Assembly (NCBI RefSeq): GCF_004570845.1
Contig: NZ_SPQZ01000002.1
Span: forward strand, 310,001 to 374,000
DNA: 64,000 bases
Direction: 5' to 3'
From: Orlajensenia leifsoniae
Lineage (GTDB): Bacteria; Actinomycetota; Actinomycetes; Actinomycetales; Microbacteriaceae
In this document: positions 13,669-23,842 of the stretch, one piece after another
Position numbering within the stretch: position 1 is the stretch's first letter
How the letters are laid out: each line of letters starts with the position of its first letter
Translations under genes and position numbers: made by a program
Notes under the pieces: generated by a model
What the model saw: the letters and a program-made list of their open reading frames with translations, nothing else
Databases searched by the model: none
Told to the model about the DNA's origin: nothing

Positions 13669-13926
13669 ATGGCTGACAAGCTGACCGGAATCATCGACCC
13701 GCCCATCGACGAGCTGCTGTCGAAGGTGGACTCCAAGTACGCCCTCGTCATCTTCGCATCCAAGCGCGCACGCCAGATCAACGACTACTACGCCGACCTG
13801 CACGACGGCAGCCTGTTCGACAACGTCGGACCCCTCGTCGACTCGTCCATCGAGGACAAGCCGCTCTCCGTCGCCATGCGCGAGATCAACGAGGACAAGC
13901 TCCAGCTCAGCCCGATCGTCGAGTAG
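13669..13926 (+). CDS. rpoZ: RNA polymerase omega subunit
   Basis: Small subunit that assists assembly of RNA polymerase around beta-prime. The 85 residues include the conserved core [20 protein letters not shown] and the C-terminal [18 protein letters not shown] 13669 has an upstream GAGGAG site (about 13654-13659) and matches the family start. It sits 86 bp after gmk and 29 bp before coaBC, the same order as in Mycobacterium. Confidence 0.96.
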   Translation: MADKLTGIIDPPIDELLSKVDSKYALVIFASKRARQINDYYADLHDGSLFDNVGPLVDSSIEDKPLSVAMREINEDKLQLSPIVE

Positions 13927-13955
13927 CACCAGCTCACAGCACAGCACTCGACACC

Positions 13956-15185
13956 GTGGCGCTCAACGTCGTCGTCGGCATCACCGGCGGCATCGCGGCC
14001 TACAAGGCCGTCAACGTCGTGCGCTCGCTCGTGCTCGTCGGCCATGACGTCCATGTCGTGGCCACCGACGCCGCCCTGCGCTTCGTCGGGCGGCCCACGC
14101 TCGAGGCCATCTCGCGCAACCCGGTGCATTCCGAGTTGTACGAGGGGGTCGCCGAGGTGCGCCACGTGGCGATCGGCCAGGCGGCAGATCTCATCGTGAT
14201 CGCCCCCGCGACGGCCAACACCATCGCCAAGCTCGCGGCCGGCATCGCCGACGACCTGCTCGGCAACACCGTGCTCGCCAGCACGGCCCCTCTCGTCATA
14301 GCCCCGGCCATGCACACCGAGATGTGGCAGAACCCGGCGACGGTCGCGAACATCGCGACCCTGCGCAGCCGTGGCGTCTCCGTCGTCGGCCCGGCCGTCG
14401 GCCAGCTGACGGGCCGCGACTCCGGCCCGGGCAGGCTCGAGGAGCCCGAGACCATCGTGGCCGCCGCCCTTGCCGTGTATGCCGAGCACGCGGCCAGGCT
14501 CGCGGCATCCGGTGACCTCTCCGGTCGTCGTGTCGTCGTCACGGCCGGCGGAACCCGCGAACCGCTCGACCCCGTGCGTTTCCTCGGCAACCGCTCGAGC
14601 GGGCGCCAGGGCGTCGCCATCGCGGCGGCGGCCCGCGCTCGGGGAGCTGACGTCACCCTCATCGCGGCCCACCTCGAGGTCTCTCCTCCCGAGGGCGTCA
14701 CTCTCGTCGAGGCATCCACCGCCCGCGAGTTGCAGCAGGCCGTGACGGATGCCGCGGCCGACGCCGACATCCTCGTGATGGCAGCGGCCGTGGCCGACTA
14801 CCGACCCGCTGTCGTCGTCGACTCCAAGATCAAGAAGGAGTCGCAGGGAGACACGCTCGAGCTCTCCCTCGTGAAGAACCCCGACATCCTGGCCGAACTG
14901 GGTGCTGCCCGGCGTGCAGGGGAGTACCCGGGGCTGCGCCTCGTCGGCTTCGCCGCCGAGACCGAACCCGACCCCGCCGCGCTGCTCGAGCTGGGTCGCG
15001 CGAAGATCGCCCGCAAGGGGGCCGACCTCCTCGTCGTGAACCGCGTCGGCTGGACCGAGGGCTTCGCCACAGACGGCAACTCCGTCGTTGTGCTCGATGG
15101 GGCCGGCGATATAGTGAGCGAGGCCGCCGGCAGCAAGATGTCGGTGGCCGACCGTATTCTCGACGCCATCGTCGCACTCGACTGA
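13956..15185 (+). CDS. coaBC: Bifunctional phosphopantothenoylcysteine decarboxylase / phosphopantothenate-cysteine ligase
   Basis: Two consecutive steps of coenzyme A synthesis. The CoaC flavoprotein domain (about 1-185) starts NVVVGITGGIAAYKAVNVVR and contains the flavin/substrate motif PAMHTEMWQNPATVANI. The CoaB domain (about 190-409) has VVVTAGGTREPLDPVRFLGN, NRSSGRQG and the Lys-rich SKIKKE loop. The GTG start gives 409 residues, a normal length. CoaE, the last enzyme of the pathway, is encoded at 56.4 kb. Confidence 0.96.
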   Translation: MALNVVVGITGGIAAYKAVNVVRSLVLVGHDVHVVATDAALRFVGRPTLEAISRNPVHSELYEGVAEVRHVAIGQAADLIVIAPATANTIAKLAAGIADDLLGNTVLASTAPLVIAPAMHTEMWQNPATVANIATLRSRGVSVVGPAVGQLTGRDSGPGRLEEPETIVAAALAVYAEHAARLAASGDLSGRRVVVTAGGTREPLDPVRFLGNRSSGRQGVAIAAAARARGADVTLIAAHLEVSPPEGVTLVEASTARELQQAVTDAAADADILVMAAAVADYRPAVVVDSKIKKESQGDTLELSLVKNPDILAELGAARRAGEYPGLRLVGFAAETEPDPAALLELGRAKIARKGADLLVVNRVGWTEGFATDGNSVVVLDGAGDIVSEAAGSKMSVADRILDAIVALD

Positions 15186-15257
15186 GCAGCGGCGGCGGCG
15201 TCGAAACCCGATGCGGTCGCCGATCCATGACGCTCGTCACACTAGAAACGGGGCACC

Positions 15258-16451
15258 ATGAGCGATCTCCGCCTGTTCACATCCGAATCCGTCACCGAAG
15301 GACACCCCGACAAGATCTGCGACCAGGTCTCGGACTCCATCCTCGACGCTCTCCTCACGGTCGACCCGCATGCTCGCGTCGCCGTCGAGACCCTCGTCAC
15401 GACGGGGCTCGTGCACGTCGCGGGTGAGGTGACGACCTCGGGCTACGTCGAGATCCCCGCCATCGTGCGCGACCGCATCACCTCCATCGGCTACACGTCT
15501 TCCGACGTCTGGTTCGACGGCCGCTCCTGCGGAGTCTCGATCTCGATCGGTGCACAGTCGCCCGACATCGCCCAGGGCGTCGACGACGCCTTCGAATCGC
15601 GCGAACAGGCCAGCGGAGACGCCCTCGACCAGCAGGGCGCCGGGGACCAGGGCATCATGTTCGGCTACGCCACGACCGAGACCCCGCAGCTCATGCCCGT
15701 TCCCATCTGGATCGCGCACAGGCTCTCCGAGCGGCTCGCCGCCGTGCGCAAGGAGGGGCTCGTCGACTACCTGCGCCCGGATGGAAAGACCCAGGTCACC
15801 GTCGGCTACGACGGCTCCGTGCCGCGCACCATCGACACCGTCGTGCTCTCGACCCAGCACTCCCCGAAGGTCTCGACCGAAGACCTCCGCCGCGAGGTCG
15901 AGGAGCTCGTCATCCGTCCGGTCCTCGACTCCGTCGAGCTGACCAGCGCCGACCTGAAGGTGCTCATCAACCCGACGGGCCGCTTCGAGATCGGCGGCCC
16001 CCAGGGCGACGCCGGCCTCACCGGCCGCAAGATCATCATCGACACCTACGGCGGCGCGAGCCGGCACGGCGGGGGAGCCTTCAGTGGCAAGGACCCGTCG
16101 AAGGTCGACCGCTCGGCCGCCTACGCCATGCGCTGGGTGGCCAAGAACGCCGTCGCGGCCGGGCTCGCAGACAGGGTCGAGGTGCAGGTGGCCTACGCCA
16201 TCGGCAAGGCGGCGCCCGTGGGACTCTACGTCGAGACCTTCGGAACCGGGCACCTGCCCGACGACGTGATCAGCGCCGCCATCCGCGAGGTGTTCGACCT
16301 GCGTCCCGCCGCCATCATCCGCGACCTCGACCTGCTGCGGCCCATCTACGCCCAGACGGCGACCTACGGCCACTTCGGCCGTGAGCTGCCCGACTTCACC
16401 TGGGAGCGACTCGACCGCGTGGACGACCTCCGCAGCGCAGCCGGGCTGTAG
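15258..16451 (+). CDS. metK: S-adenosylmethionine synthase
   Basis: Makes SAM from methionine and ATP. The 397 residues contain the signatures [20 protein letters not shown], the hexapeptide GAGDQG and the P-loop-like [19 protein letters not shown]. The 72-bp leader after coaBC was inspected for a SAM riboswitch and nothing convincing was seen. The TAG stop overlaps the priA GTG by one base. Confidence 0.98.
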   Translation: MSDLRLFTSESVTEGHPDKICDQVSDSILDALLTVDPHARVAVETLVTTGLVHVAGEVTTSGYVEIPAIVRDRITSIGYTSSDVWFDGRSCGVSISIGAQSPDIAQGVDDAFESREQASGDALDQQGAGDQGIMFGYATTETPQLMPVPIWIAHRLSERLAAVRKEGLVDYLRPDGKTQVTVGYDGSVPRTIDTVVLSTQHSPKVSTEDLRREVEELVIRPVLDSVELTSADLKVLINPTGRFEIGGPQGDAGLTGRKIIIDTYGGASRHGGGAFSGKDPSKVDRSAAYAMRWVAKNAVAAGLADRVEVQVAYAIGKAAPVGLYVETFGTGHLPDDVISAAIREVFDLRPAAIIRDLDLLRPIYAQTATYGHFGRELPDFTWERLDRVDDLRSAAGL

Positions 16452-18481
16452 TGCCGGTGCCGGGACTCATCGCCCGGGTGCTCATCGATTCCCCGCTTCC
16501 GCAACTCGATCACCCCTTCGACTACAGCGTTCCCGACGACCTCGTCGACGACATCGGCGTGGGAGTGAGGGTGAAGGTGCCGTTCCGCTCGGCGACGAGG
16601 CTCACGAGCGGGTACGTCATCGGCCTCGTCGATGCCGACGACGCGGAGTTCGGCGGCAAGCTCAGCGCCCTCGACTCCGTGGTGTCGTCGGCTCCGGTGC
16701 TCGACCCGGCGGTCTGGACCCTCGCCCGCCGGGTCGCCGACCGCTCCGGCGGCACGGCGAGCGACATCGTGCGTCTCGCTGTGCCGCCGCGGCAGGTGCG
16801 GGTCGAGAAGAAATGGCTGGCACGGCGGGCGGATGCCGCTGCAGCCGAGGCCACCGAGGTCGCCGAGGCCGCGGAGGCCACGGAGGCGGATACCGTGGCA
16901 CCCGCCGCCGAGCCCACGGTCGAGGCCGTCGCCATCACCGGCTACCCCGCCGCCCTCGCCAACGCCGTGTCGGTCGGCGAGCGCATCGCCCTCCGGGCGA
17001 TTCCCCGGCTGGTGGAGCTGCCGGGCGGAGCCTGGGTCGGGCACTGGGCCATCACCCTCGCGGAACTCGCCGTCACCATGCTCGCGTCGGGCCGGAGCAG
17101 CATCCTCGCCGTTCCCGACTACCGCGACCAGGCCCAGCTCGAAGCGGCGCTGGCCGCGGCCCTGCCGGCGGAGGCCGTCGTGCGCCTCGACGCCAGGCAG
17201 CCCGATGCCGAGCGCTACGCGGCCTTCCTGCGCTGCCTCGAGCCCGCGCCCGTGGTCGTCGTCGGCAACCGCGCTTCGATCTACGCTCCCGCCGCCGCCC
17301 TCGGACTCATCGTGGTCTGGGACGACGGCGATCCGCTGTACGCCGAGCAGCTGGCGCCCTACGTGCACACCCGCGACGCCGCCCTCGTGCGGCAGGAGCA
17401 GCTGGGCTGCGCGCTCGTGCTCGCCGGCAACGCCCGCAGCGTCGAGGCGGAGCGGCTCATCGAGATCGGCTGGATGCGCGCCGTCGACCCCGAGCGCGCC
17501 CCGCGACCCCGGGTCATCCCCACCGGACGCCAGTCCAGCGAGGATCCCGTCGCCCAGGCGGCCCGCATCCCGTCGACGGCGTGGCGCGAGGCCCGCACGG
17601 CGCTCGAGACCGGCCCCGTGCTGGTCCAGGTGGCCAGCCCCGGCTACTCCCCGTGGATCGCCTGCGCCACCTGCCGCGAACCCGCCCGCTGCACCCGCTG
17701 CGGCGGACCCCTCGGCGTCTCGAAGCCCGGAGCCATCCCCGCCTGCAGGCTGTGCGGCGCCGTCGCTGCCGACTGGAGCTGCTCGAACTGCCAGGGTCGC
17801 ACCTTCCGCAGCATCGGCGCAGGGTCCGGACGCACGGCAGACGAGCTCGGTCGGGCCTTCCCCGGCGCCCTCATCGTGCTCTCCGACGGCGACCACGAAG
17901 TTCTCACGGTCGGCGAGAAGCCCGCCCTCGTCATCGCCACGCGCGGCGCCGAACCGATCGCGGCAGGCGGCTACCACGCGGTCCTGCTTCTCGATGGCGA
18001 ACGGATGCTGGCCCGCGAGTCCCTCCGGGTCGGCGAGGACTGCCTGCGCTGGTGGTCGAACGCCGCCGCCCTCGCCGCGCCCGGCGCCCCCGTCCTCCTG
18101 GCCGGCGCCACGGGCCCCGTGTCCGACGCCCTGGCGTCGTGGCGCCAGGACTCCTTCGCCGCAGCCGAACTCGCAGACAGGCGAGCGCTGCGGTTCCCGC
18201 CAGCGGTGCGAGCGGCATCCGTCACCGGCTCGGCCGCCGGCGTGGCGGAGGCCCTCGCAGCGATCGAACCCATCGAGGCCGCGGAGGTTCTCGGACCCGT
18301 TCCCGTCGCCGACGGCCAGGTGCGCGCCATCGTGCGATTCGACTATGCGGCGGGTGCCGCCGTGGCGGGGGAGTTGCGGGCGGTCGTGGTGCGCATCGCC
18401 AGCCGCACCCGCTCCGGACGGGACAAGCGCCGGGTCGCGCCTACACTCAGAATCAGATTCGACGACCCGGAGATCCTGTAA
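16451..18481 (+). CDS. priA: PriA-like primosomal protein without helicase motifs
   Basis: PriA restarts stalled forks in most bacteria. This 676-residue version keeps the N-terminal 3'-DNA-binding domain (VLIDSPLPQLDHPFDYSVPD) and the zinc-binding cysteine cluster around residues 405-450 (CATC, CTRC, CRLC, CSNC). Where E. coli PriA has its Walker A the sequence reads GHWAITLAELAV, and the DEEH box is WDDGDP, so ATPase and helicase activity are probably lost. This degeneration is known for actinobacterial PriA. A Glu/Ala/Thr-rich insertion (about residues 128-160) separates the domains. The GTG start overlaps the metK stop. Confidence 0.9.
   Translation: MPVPGLIARVLIDSPLPQLDHPFDYSVPDDLVDDIGVGVRVKVPFRSATRLTSGYVIGLVDADDAEFGGKLSALDSVVSSAPVLDPAVWTLARRVADRSGGTASDIVRLAVPPRQVRVEKKWLARRADAAAAEATEVAEAAEATEADTVAPAAEPTVEAVAITGYPAALANAVSVGERIALRAIPRLVELPGGAWVGHWAITLAELAVTMLASGRSSILAVPDYRDQAQLEAALAAALPAEAVVRLDARQPDAERYAAFLRCLEPAPVVVVGNRASIYAPAAALGLIVVWDDGDPLYAEQLAPYVHTRDAALVRQEQLGCALVLAGNARSVEAERLIEIGWMRAVDPERAPRPRVIPTGRQSSEDPVAQAARIPSTAWREARTALETGPVLVQVASPGYSPWIACATCREPARCTRCGGPLGVSKPGAIPACRLCGAVAADWSCSNCQGRTFRSIGAGSGRTADELGRAFPGALIVLSDGDHEVLTVGEKPALVIATRGAEPIAAGGYHAVLLLDGERMLARESLRVGEDCLRWWSNAAALAAPGAPVLLAGATGPVSDALASWRQDSFAAAELADRRALRFPPAVRAASVTGSAAGVAEALAAIEPIEAAEVLGPVPVADGQVRAIVRFDYAAGAAVAGELRAVVVRIASRTRSGRDKRRVAPTLRIRFDDPEIL
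18442..18447 (+). promoter_or_regulatory. Possible internal -10 (TACACT) for fmt
   Basis: TACACT lies in the 3' end of priA, 38 nt upstream of the fmt start. It could give a short leader and partly uncouple fmt-rsmB-rpe from upstream transcription. No -35 is evident. Confidence 0.25.
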
Positions 18482-18485
18482 CGCC

Positions 18486-19403
18486 ATGAAAATCCTCTTC
18501 GCCGGGACCCCCGAGGTCGCGGTGCCCTCACTCCGTGCCCTGCACGCCGCCGGGCACACCATCGCGGCCGTCGTGACCCGCGCAGACGCACCCGTCGGGC
18601 GCAAGCGCGTGCTCACGCCGTCTCCCGTCGCTGCCGCCGCCGAGGAGCTCGGGCTCAGCGTCGTGAAGGCCAACCGCCTCGACGCCACGGTCACCGAGCA
18701 GCTGCTCTCCTTCGGCGCAGAGCTCGGCGTCGTCGTCGCCTACGGAGGGCTCGTGCGCGAGCCGCTGCTCTCGACTCCCCGGCTCGGCTGGGTCAACCTG
18801 CACTTCTCGCTGCTGCCGCGCTGGCGCGGAGCGGCCCCCGTGCAGCGTGCCATCGCCGCGGGCGACGCCGTCACGGGCGCCGACGTCTTCCAGCTCGTCC
18901 CGGCGCTCGACGCCGGAGACGTCTTCGGCCGCATCGAGCGCCCTGTGGCGGCCGACGACACCGCCGGCAGCATGCTCGACGCCCTGAGCGTCGACGGAGC
19001 CTCGCTGCTCGTCGATGTCGTGGCGCAGCTCGAGGCGGGAACCGCCGTGGCCGTTCCGCAGACGGGCGAGGTCACCCTCGCCCCCAAGCTCACGATCGAC
19101 GACGCCCGCATCGACTGGACGCTTCCCCTCGCGAGCATCGACAGCCGCATCCGGGGCATGACGCCGGAACCGGGCGCCTTCACCGAGATCGACGGAGCGC
19201 GCTTCAAGGTGCTCGAGGCTCGTCCGGCTCCGGATGCCGCCCCGCTGGCTCCCGGCACCATCAGCAGCGTCGATGGCCGTGTGCTCGCCGGCACAGCCGA
19301 CGCCCCACTCGAACTCCGCCGGGTGCAACCATCCGGCAAGACCCCCATGTCCGCCGCCGACTGGTGGCGTGGCGCCGGAACAGACGAGGTGATCGCCGGA
19401 TGA
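18486..19403 (+). CDS. fmt: Methionyl-tRNA formyltransferase
   Basis: Formylates initiator Met-tRNA using 10-formyl-THF. The 305-residue sequence has KILFAGTPEVAVPSLRAL at the N-terminus and the signature LHFSLLPRWRGAAPVQRAI with the catalytic Asn-His-Asp arrangement. The C-terminal OB-like tRNA-binding domain begins near residue 205. The ATG is 4 bp after the priA stop, and the gene overlaps rsmB by 4 bp (ATGA). Confidence 0.97.
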   Translation: MKILFAGTPEVAVPSLRALHAAGHTIAAVVTRADAPVGRKRVLTPSPVAAAAEELGLSVVKANRLDATVTEQLLSFGAELGVVVAYGGLVREPLLSTPRLGWVNLHFSLLPRWRGAAPVQRAIAAGDAVTGADVFQLVPALDAGDVFGRIERPVAADDTAGSMLDALSVDGASLLVDVVAQLEAGTAVAVPQTGEVTLAPKLTIDDARIDWTLPLASIDSRIRGMTPEPGAFTEIDGARFKVLEARPAPDAAPLAPGTISSVDGRVLAGTADAPLELRRVQPSGKTPMSAADWWRGAGTDEVIAG

Positions 19404-20788
19404 GCCCCCGCACCGAGACCAGCCGCATCCAGCCGGCACGACGAGTCGCATACGACGTGATCTCGGCCGTCAGCACGAGCGACGCCTACGCCAATCTGCT
19501 GCTGCCCGTGCGCATCGATCGCGCCAAGCTCTCCACCGGCGACGCAGCTCTGGCCACCGAACTCACCTACGGAACGCTCCGCATGCGCGGCTTCTACGAC
19601 AGGGTGATCTCGCTCACGGCGGGCCGCCCGGTCGAGAAGATCGACGGCCCGGTTCTCGACGCCCTGCGTCTCGGCGCGCACCAGCTCCTCTCCATGCGCA
19701 CGGCCGACCATGCCGCTGTCAACGAATCGGTGGAGCTCGCCCGCGAGTACGGCTCGCGTTCGGCCTCGGGATTCGCCAACGGCGTGCTGCGCACGATCTC
19801 GCGCTCCACCCTCGAGGAATGGCGCGAAGCGGTCGTCGGCGAGGAGTCCGACCCCGACGAGAAGCTGGCCCTGCTGTACTCGCACCCGGCCTGGATCGTG
19901 CGGGCGCTCCGCCAGGGCCTCGACGCCGAGGGGCGAGCCGATGAGCTCGAGGCGCTGCTCGCCGCGGACAACGCGGCACCCCGGGTGAACCTCGTGGCAC
20001 TGCCGCACCTGGTCGACTCCGAGATCGCCGCGTCACTCGGAGAGGCCAACCGCTACTCGCCGGTCGGTCACGACCTCGGCGGAGGCGACCCGACGGCCAT
20101 CACGAAGCGCTCGCACGGTACTGTGCGCGTGCAGGACGAGGGCTCCCAGCTCGCAGCGCTGGCCCTCAGCCGCGTGCGTCCGGTCGAGGCAGGGGAGCGC
20201 TGGCTCGACCTCTGCGCCGGTCCGGGAGGCAAGGCGGCGCTTCTCGCGGCCGAGGCGCTGGCAGGCGGAGCCGAACTGCTCGCGAACGAGCTGGTGCCAG
20301 CCCGCGCCGAGCTCGTGCGCTCGGCGCTCTCTGCAGTCTCGAGCGACATCGAGGTGGCCGAGTTCGACGGCACCGAGGTGGGGGAGATGCATCCTGCAGC
20401 CTTCGACCGCATCATGCTCGACGCCCCGTGCACCGGACTCGGCGCCCTCCGGCGCCGCCCCGAGGCGCGGTGGCGCAAGTCGCCGCGCGACGTCGCCGAG
20501 CTGAGCTCGCTGCAGGCGAGGCTGTTCGACGCCGCAGTCGTCGCGCTGAAGCCCGGCGGAGTGCTCGCCTACGTCACCTGCTCGCCGCACACCGGCGAGA
20601 CCCTGGGCGCCGTCCGCGCCGTGGCCTCACGCTGGGGTGACGACCTGGAGCCTCTCGACACCAGGGCCGTTCTCGCCGACGTCGTGGAGCACCCGCTCGA
20701 CCTCGCCGGCGATCCGCACACAGTGCAGCTCTGGCCGCACCGCCACGGCACCGACGCCATGTTCATCGCGCTGTTCCGGCGCACCTAG
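19400..20788 (+). CDS. rsmB: 16S rRNA m5C967 methyltransferase (RsmB/Sun/Fmu)
   Basis: Methylates C967 of 16S rRNA. The 462 residues carry an N-terminal NusB-like RNA-binding domain (about 10-150) and a C-terminal SAM domain with DLCAGPGGKAALLAAEAL. The two catalytic cysteines lie in LDAPCTGLGALRRRPEARW and in YVTCSPHTGE. ATG 19400 is chosen for the overlap with fmt; other upstream in-frame starts would run far into fmt. Confidence 0.95.
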   Translation: MSPRTETSRIQPARRVAYDVISAVSTSDAYANLLLPVRIDRAKLSTGDAALATELTYGTLRMRGFYDRVISLTAGRPVEKIDGPVLDALRLGAHQLLSMRTADHAAVNESVELAREYGSRSASGFANGVLRTISRSTLEEWREAVVGEESDPDEKLALLYSHPAWIVRALRQGLDAEGRADELEALLAADNAAPRVNLVALPHLVDSEIAASLGEANRYSPVGHDLGGGDPTAITKRSHGTVRVQDEGSQLAALALSRVRPVEAGERWLDLCAGPGGKAALLAAEALAGGAELLANELVPARAELVRSALSAVSSDIEVAEFDGTEVGEMHPAAFDRIMLDAPCTGLGALRRRPEARWRKSPRDVAELSSLQARLFDAAVVALKPGGVLAYVTCSPHTGETLGAVRAVASRWGDDLEPLDTRAVLADVVEHPLDLAGDPHTVQLWPHRHGTDAMFIALFRRT

Positions 20789-20802
20789 CCAGATCGGACC
20801 CC

Positions 20803-21471
20803 ATGCCCGCCAGGATCAATCCGAGCATCCTCTCCGCCGACTTCGCCAACCTCGAGAGCGAACTCGGCCGCATCCGGGGTGCCGACGCCGTGCACGTCGA
20901 CATCATGGACAATCACTTCGTGCCGAACCTCACCTTCGGCCTCCAGATGGCCACGCGGCTGCAGCAGGTCTCTCCGCTGCCGCTCGACGTGCATCTCATG
21001 ATCGATGACCCCGATCGCTGGGCTCCGGGCTACGCGGAGGCCGGGGCGTTCTCGGTCACCTTCCACGCCGAGGCGGCACAGGAGCCCATCGCCCTCGCCC
21101 GTGCCCTGCGTGAGCGCGGCGCCCGCGCCGGTCTCGCCCTCAAGCCGGGCACGCCCGTCGAGCCCTACCTGGAGATGCTCGACGAGTTCGACCAGATCCT
21201 GGTGATGACGGTGGAGCCCGGATTCGGCGGCCAGAGCTTCATGCCGTCGACAATGCCCAAGCTGACCCGGCTCGCGGATGCCGTCCGGAGAACCGGCGCC
21301 GACGTCTGGCTGCAGGTCGACGGCGGCATCACGGCGGAGACGATCCTGGTCGCCGCCGAGGCCGGGGCCGACACCTTCGTGGCGGGCTCCGCCGTGTTCA
21401 ACGCCGACGTACCCGACGATGCCATCGCCGGACTTCGCGCCGCTGCGGCGTCACACGTCCACGGTCACTAG
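20803..21471 (+). CDS. rpe: Ribulose-phosphate 3-epimerase
   Basis: Interconverts ribulose 5-phosphate and xylulose 5-phosphate in the pentose phosphate pathway; xylulose 5-phosphate is also the substrate of the phosphoketolase at 37.9 kb. The 222 residues form a TIM barrel with the metal motif [17 protein letters not shown], the second metal segment LDVHLMI and the loop [13 protein letters not shown]. It follows rsmB after 14 bp. Confidence 0.97.
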   Translation: MPARINPSILSADFANLESELGRIRGADAVHVDIMDNHFVPNLTFGLQMATRLQQVSPLPLDVHLMIDDPDRWAPGYAEAGAFSVTFHAEAAQEPIALARALRERGARAGLALKPGTPVEPYLEMLDEFDQILVMTVEPGFGGQSFMPSTMPKLTRLADAVRRTGADVWLQVDGGITAETILVAAEAGADTFVAGSAVFNADVPDDAIAGLRAAAASHVHGH

Positions 21472-21477
21472 TACCGT
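21472..21477 (+). promoter_or_regulatory. Possible -10 (TACCGT) for hisE
   Basis: TACCGT lies just after the rpe stop and ends 7 nt before the hisE GTG, a spacing like the other leaderless candidates. The match to TANNNT is minimal. Confidence 0.25.
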
Positions 21478-21484
21478 TGATGCT

Positions 21485-21748
21485 GTGAAGACATTCGACG
21501 AACTGTTCGCCGAGCTCTCCGAGAAGGCGAAGACACGCCCCGAGGGCTCCGGCACCGTGCGCGAGCTCGACGCCGGCGTGCACGCGATCGGCAAGAAGAT
21601 CGTCGAGGAGGCGGCCGAGGTCTGGATGGCGGCCGAGTACCAGTCCGACGAGGAGACCTCCGAGGAGATTTCGCAGCTCGTCTACCACCTCCAGGTGCTC
21701 ATGGTCGCGAAGGGTCTGACCCCGGCCGACGTGTACCGACATCTGTGA
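21485..21748 (+). CDS. hisE: Phosphoribosyl-ATP pyrophosphatase
   Basis: Second step of histidine synthesis, hydrolysing PR-ATP to PR-AMP. The 87-residue all-helical protein shows the MazG-like metal site [16 protein letters not shown] followed by [17 protein letters not shown] 21485 gives the usual N-terminus [15 protein letters not shown]. It stands directly before hisG, the order typical of Actinobacteria in which HisE and HisI are separate proteins. Confidence 0.96.
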   Translation: MKTFDELFAELSEKAKTRPEGSGTVRELDAGVHAIGKKIVEEAAEVWMAAEYQSDEETSEEISQLVYHLQVLMVAKGLTPADVYRHL

Positions 21749-21808
21749 ACGAGAGTTCGCCAGTTGTCCAGCCACGTTTCGCCTGACCCATCGGAAGACC
21801 CCATCACC

Positions 21809-22648
21809 ATGCTGAGAATCGCAGTGCCCAACAAGGGCTCGCTGTCGGAGACCGCCGCCGACATGCTCTCGGAGGCCGGCTACGCCGGTCGCCGTGACGC
21901 CAAGGAACTCCACATCATCGACGAGCGCAACGGCGTCGAGTTCTTCTACCTGCGCCCGCGCGACATCGCGACCTACGTCGGCTCGGGCGCGCTCGACGTC
22001 GGCATCACCGGCCGCGACCTGCTCATCGACTCCGGCTCCGCCGCCACCGAGACGGCCGAGCTCGAGTTCGCCCGCTCCACCTTCCGCTTCGCCGGTCCGG
22101 CCGAACGCTTCAGCGACCTCGCCGACCTCGAGGGCGTGCGCATCGCGACGAGCTACCCGATCCTCGTCGGCGAGTTCCTCGAGCGCCACGGCGTCTCGGC
22201 CACGCTCGTCACCCTCGACGGAGCAGTGGAATCCGCCGTGCGTCTCGGAGTGGCCGACGCCATCGCTGACGTCGTCGAGACCGGCACGACACTCCGCAAG
22301 GCCGGCCTCTCGGTCTTCGGTCCCGTCATCCTCGAGTCGACGGCCGTCCTCATCAGCTCACCCGATGAGAAGCCGGGAACGGCCACGCTGCTGCGCCGCC
22401 TCCAGGGAGTGCTCGTCGCCCGTCGCTACGTGCTCATGGACTACGACGTGCCGGCACGCCTGCTCGTGCAGGCCACGGCGCTCGCCCCGGGCTTCGAATC
22501 GCCGACGATCTCGCCGTTGCACGACCCCGACTGGGTCGCCGTGCGCGTCATGATCCCGCGGGACGACACGAACAACGTGATGGACGCGCTGTACGAGCTC
22601 GGCGCCCGCGCCATCCTCGTCACGACGATCCACGCCGCGCGTCTCTAG
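21809..22648 (+). CDS. hisG: ATP phosphoribosyltransferase, long form
   Basis: First, feedback-controlled step of histidine synthesis. At 279 residues it is the long form, with two periplasmic-binding-like catalytic domains and a C-terminal ACT-like regulatory domain (from about residue 200), so histidine inhibition is expected. It starts [20 protein letters not shown]; the PRPP region is [22 protein letters not shown] 21809 is preferred over a TTG 45 bp upstream because the family begins at this residue. Confidence 0.96.
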   Translation: MLRIAVPNKGSLSETAADMLSEAGYAGRRDAKELHIIDERNGVEFFYLRPRDIATYVGSGALDVGITGRDLLIDSGSAATETAELEFARSTFRFAGPAERFSDLADLEGVRIATSYPILVGEFLERHGVSATLVTLDGAVESAVRLGVADAIADVVETGTTLRKAGLSVFGPVILESTAVLISSPDEKPGTATLLRRLQGVLVARRYVLMDYDVPARLLVQATALAPGFESPTISPLHDPDWVAVRVMIPRDDTNNVMDALYELGARAILVTTIHAARL

Positions 22649-22658
22649 GGAGCGAGAG

Positions 22659-23423
22659 ATGTCCCTCTCCGTTCGTGTGATCCCGTGCCTCGACGTGGCC
22701 GACGGCCGCGTCGTGAAGGGTGTCAACTTCCTCAACCTGCGCGATGCCGGGGACCCCGTCGAGCTCGCCCGCACGTACTACGAGCAGGGCGCTGACGAGA
22801 TCACATTCCTCGACGTCACGGCGACGGTCGACGACCGGTCGACCACCTTCGACATCGTCGAGCGCACGGCCGAGCAGGTCTTCATCCCGCTCACCGTCGG
22901 CGGTGGCGTGCGCAGTGCCGACGACGTGGCGCGGCTCCTCGCGTGCGGCGCGGACAAGGTCGGCGTCAACAGCGCAGCCATCCGTCGCCCCGAACTGATC
23001 GGCGAGATCGCCGACCGCTTCGGAGCCCAGGTGCTCGTGCTCTCGCTCGACGTCAAGCGCAGCCCGTCCACGGCATCAGGGTTCGTCGTGACGACCCACG
23101 GCGGTCGAACCGAGACGACCCTCGACGCCCTCGACTGGGCCCGACAGGCCATCGAGCTCGGTGCCGGCGAGCTGCTGGTCAACTCCATCGACGCCGACGG
23201 CACCAAGGCGGGCTTCGACCTCGAGCTGGTGCGCGCCATGCGCGCTCTCAGCAGTGTTCCGGTGATCGCCTCGGGCGGTGCCGGTGCCCTGGAGCACTTC
23301 GCTCCGGCGATCGAGGCCGGGGCGGATGCCGTACTCGCCGCGAGCGTCTTCCACGACGGACTGCTCACCATCGGCCAGGTCAAGCAGGAACTCGCACGAG
23401 AGGGAGCGGTGGTCCGCGCATGA
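22659..23423 (+). CDS. hisF: Imidazole glycerol phosphate synthase, cyclase subunit
   Basis: Cyclase half of IGP synthase; its HisH partner is not in the window. The 254-residue TIM barrel has both catalytic aspartates, one in [20 protein letters not shown] and one in [17 protein letters not shown], and the phosphate site [26 protein letters not shown] ribosome site precedes the ATG. It overlaps hisI by 4 bp. Confidence 0.97.
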   Translation: MSLSVRVIPCLDVADGRVVKGVNFLNLRDAGDPVELARTYYEQGADEITFLDVTATVDDRSTTFDIVERTAEQVFIPLTVGGGVRSADDVARLLACGADKVGVNSAAIRRPELIGEIADRFGAQVLVLSLDVKRSPSTASGFVVTTHGGRTETTLDALDWARQAIELGAGELLVNSIDADGTKAGFDLELVRAMRALSSVPVIASGGAGALEHFAPAIEAGADAVLAASVFHDGLLTIGQVKQELAREGAVVRA

Positions 23424-23842
23424 GCACCACAGGACAGGGAGACACAGAGGCCACCGACGTCGACGCCGTCCTGGCGCGCGCCACCTTCGGCGGCGACGGC
23501 CTGTTGCCCGCCGTGATCCAGCAGTGGGACACCCGCGAGGTGCTCATGCTCGGGTGGATGGACGCCGAGGCGCTCCGCCGCACCCTCACCGAGGGGCGCG
23601 TCACCTTCTGGTCGCGGTCTCGTCAGGAGTACTGGCGCAAGGGCGACACCTCCGGCCACGCCCAGTACGTGCGCGGCGCCGCCCTCGACTGCGACGCGGA
23701 CACCCTGCTCGTACAGGTCGAGCAGATCGGTGCCGCCTGCCACACCGGGGAGCACAGCTGCTTCGACGTCGATCCGCTGCAGCCGGTGACGGCATCAGCA
23801 CCCCAGACAGTGAACCAGGACGAGAATCCGGAGGGATCATGA
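23420..23842 (+). CDS. hisI: Phosphoribosyl-AMP cyclohydrolase
   Basis: Third step of histidine synthesis, a zinc and magnesium enzyme. The 140-residue protein has [19 protein letters not shown] and the metal ligands in [13 protein letters not shown] and [13 protein letters not shown]. The start is fixed by the ATGA overlap with hisF, and the stop overlaps the trpE ATG in the same way, joining the his and trp blocks in one transcription unit. Confidence 0.97.
   Translation: MSTTGQGDTEATDVDAVLARATFGGDGLLPAVIQQWDTREVLMLGWMDAEALRRTLTEGRVTFWSRSRQEYWRKGDTSGHAQYVRGAALDCDADTLLVQVEQIGAACHTGEHSCFDVDPLQPVTASAPQTVNQDENPEGS

Noticed and set aside
15186-15257. Possible SAM riboswitch before metK
   Set aside because: The leader is only 72 nt, shows no SAM-I/II/IV-like core or paired arms, and metK follows coaBC closely.
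16632-19403. 923-codon forward frame over priA ending in fmt
   Set aside because: The first two thirds are an Arg/Pro/Ser-rich shadow of priA; only 18486-19403 encodes Fmt.
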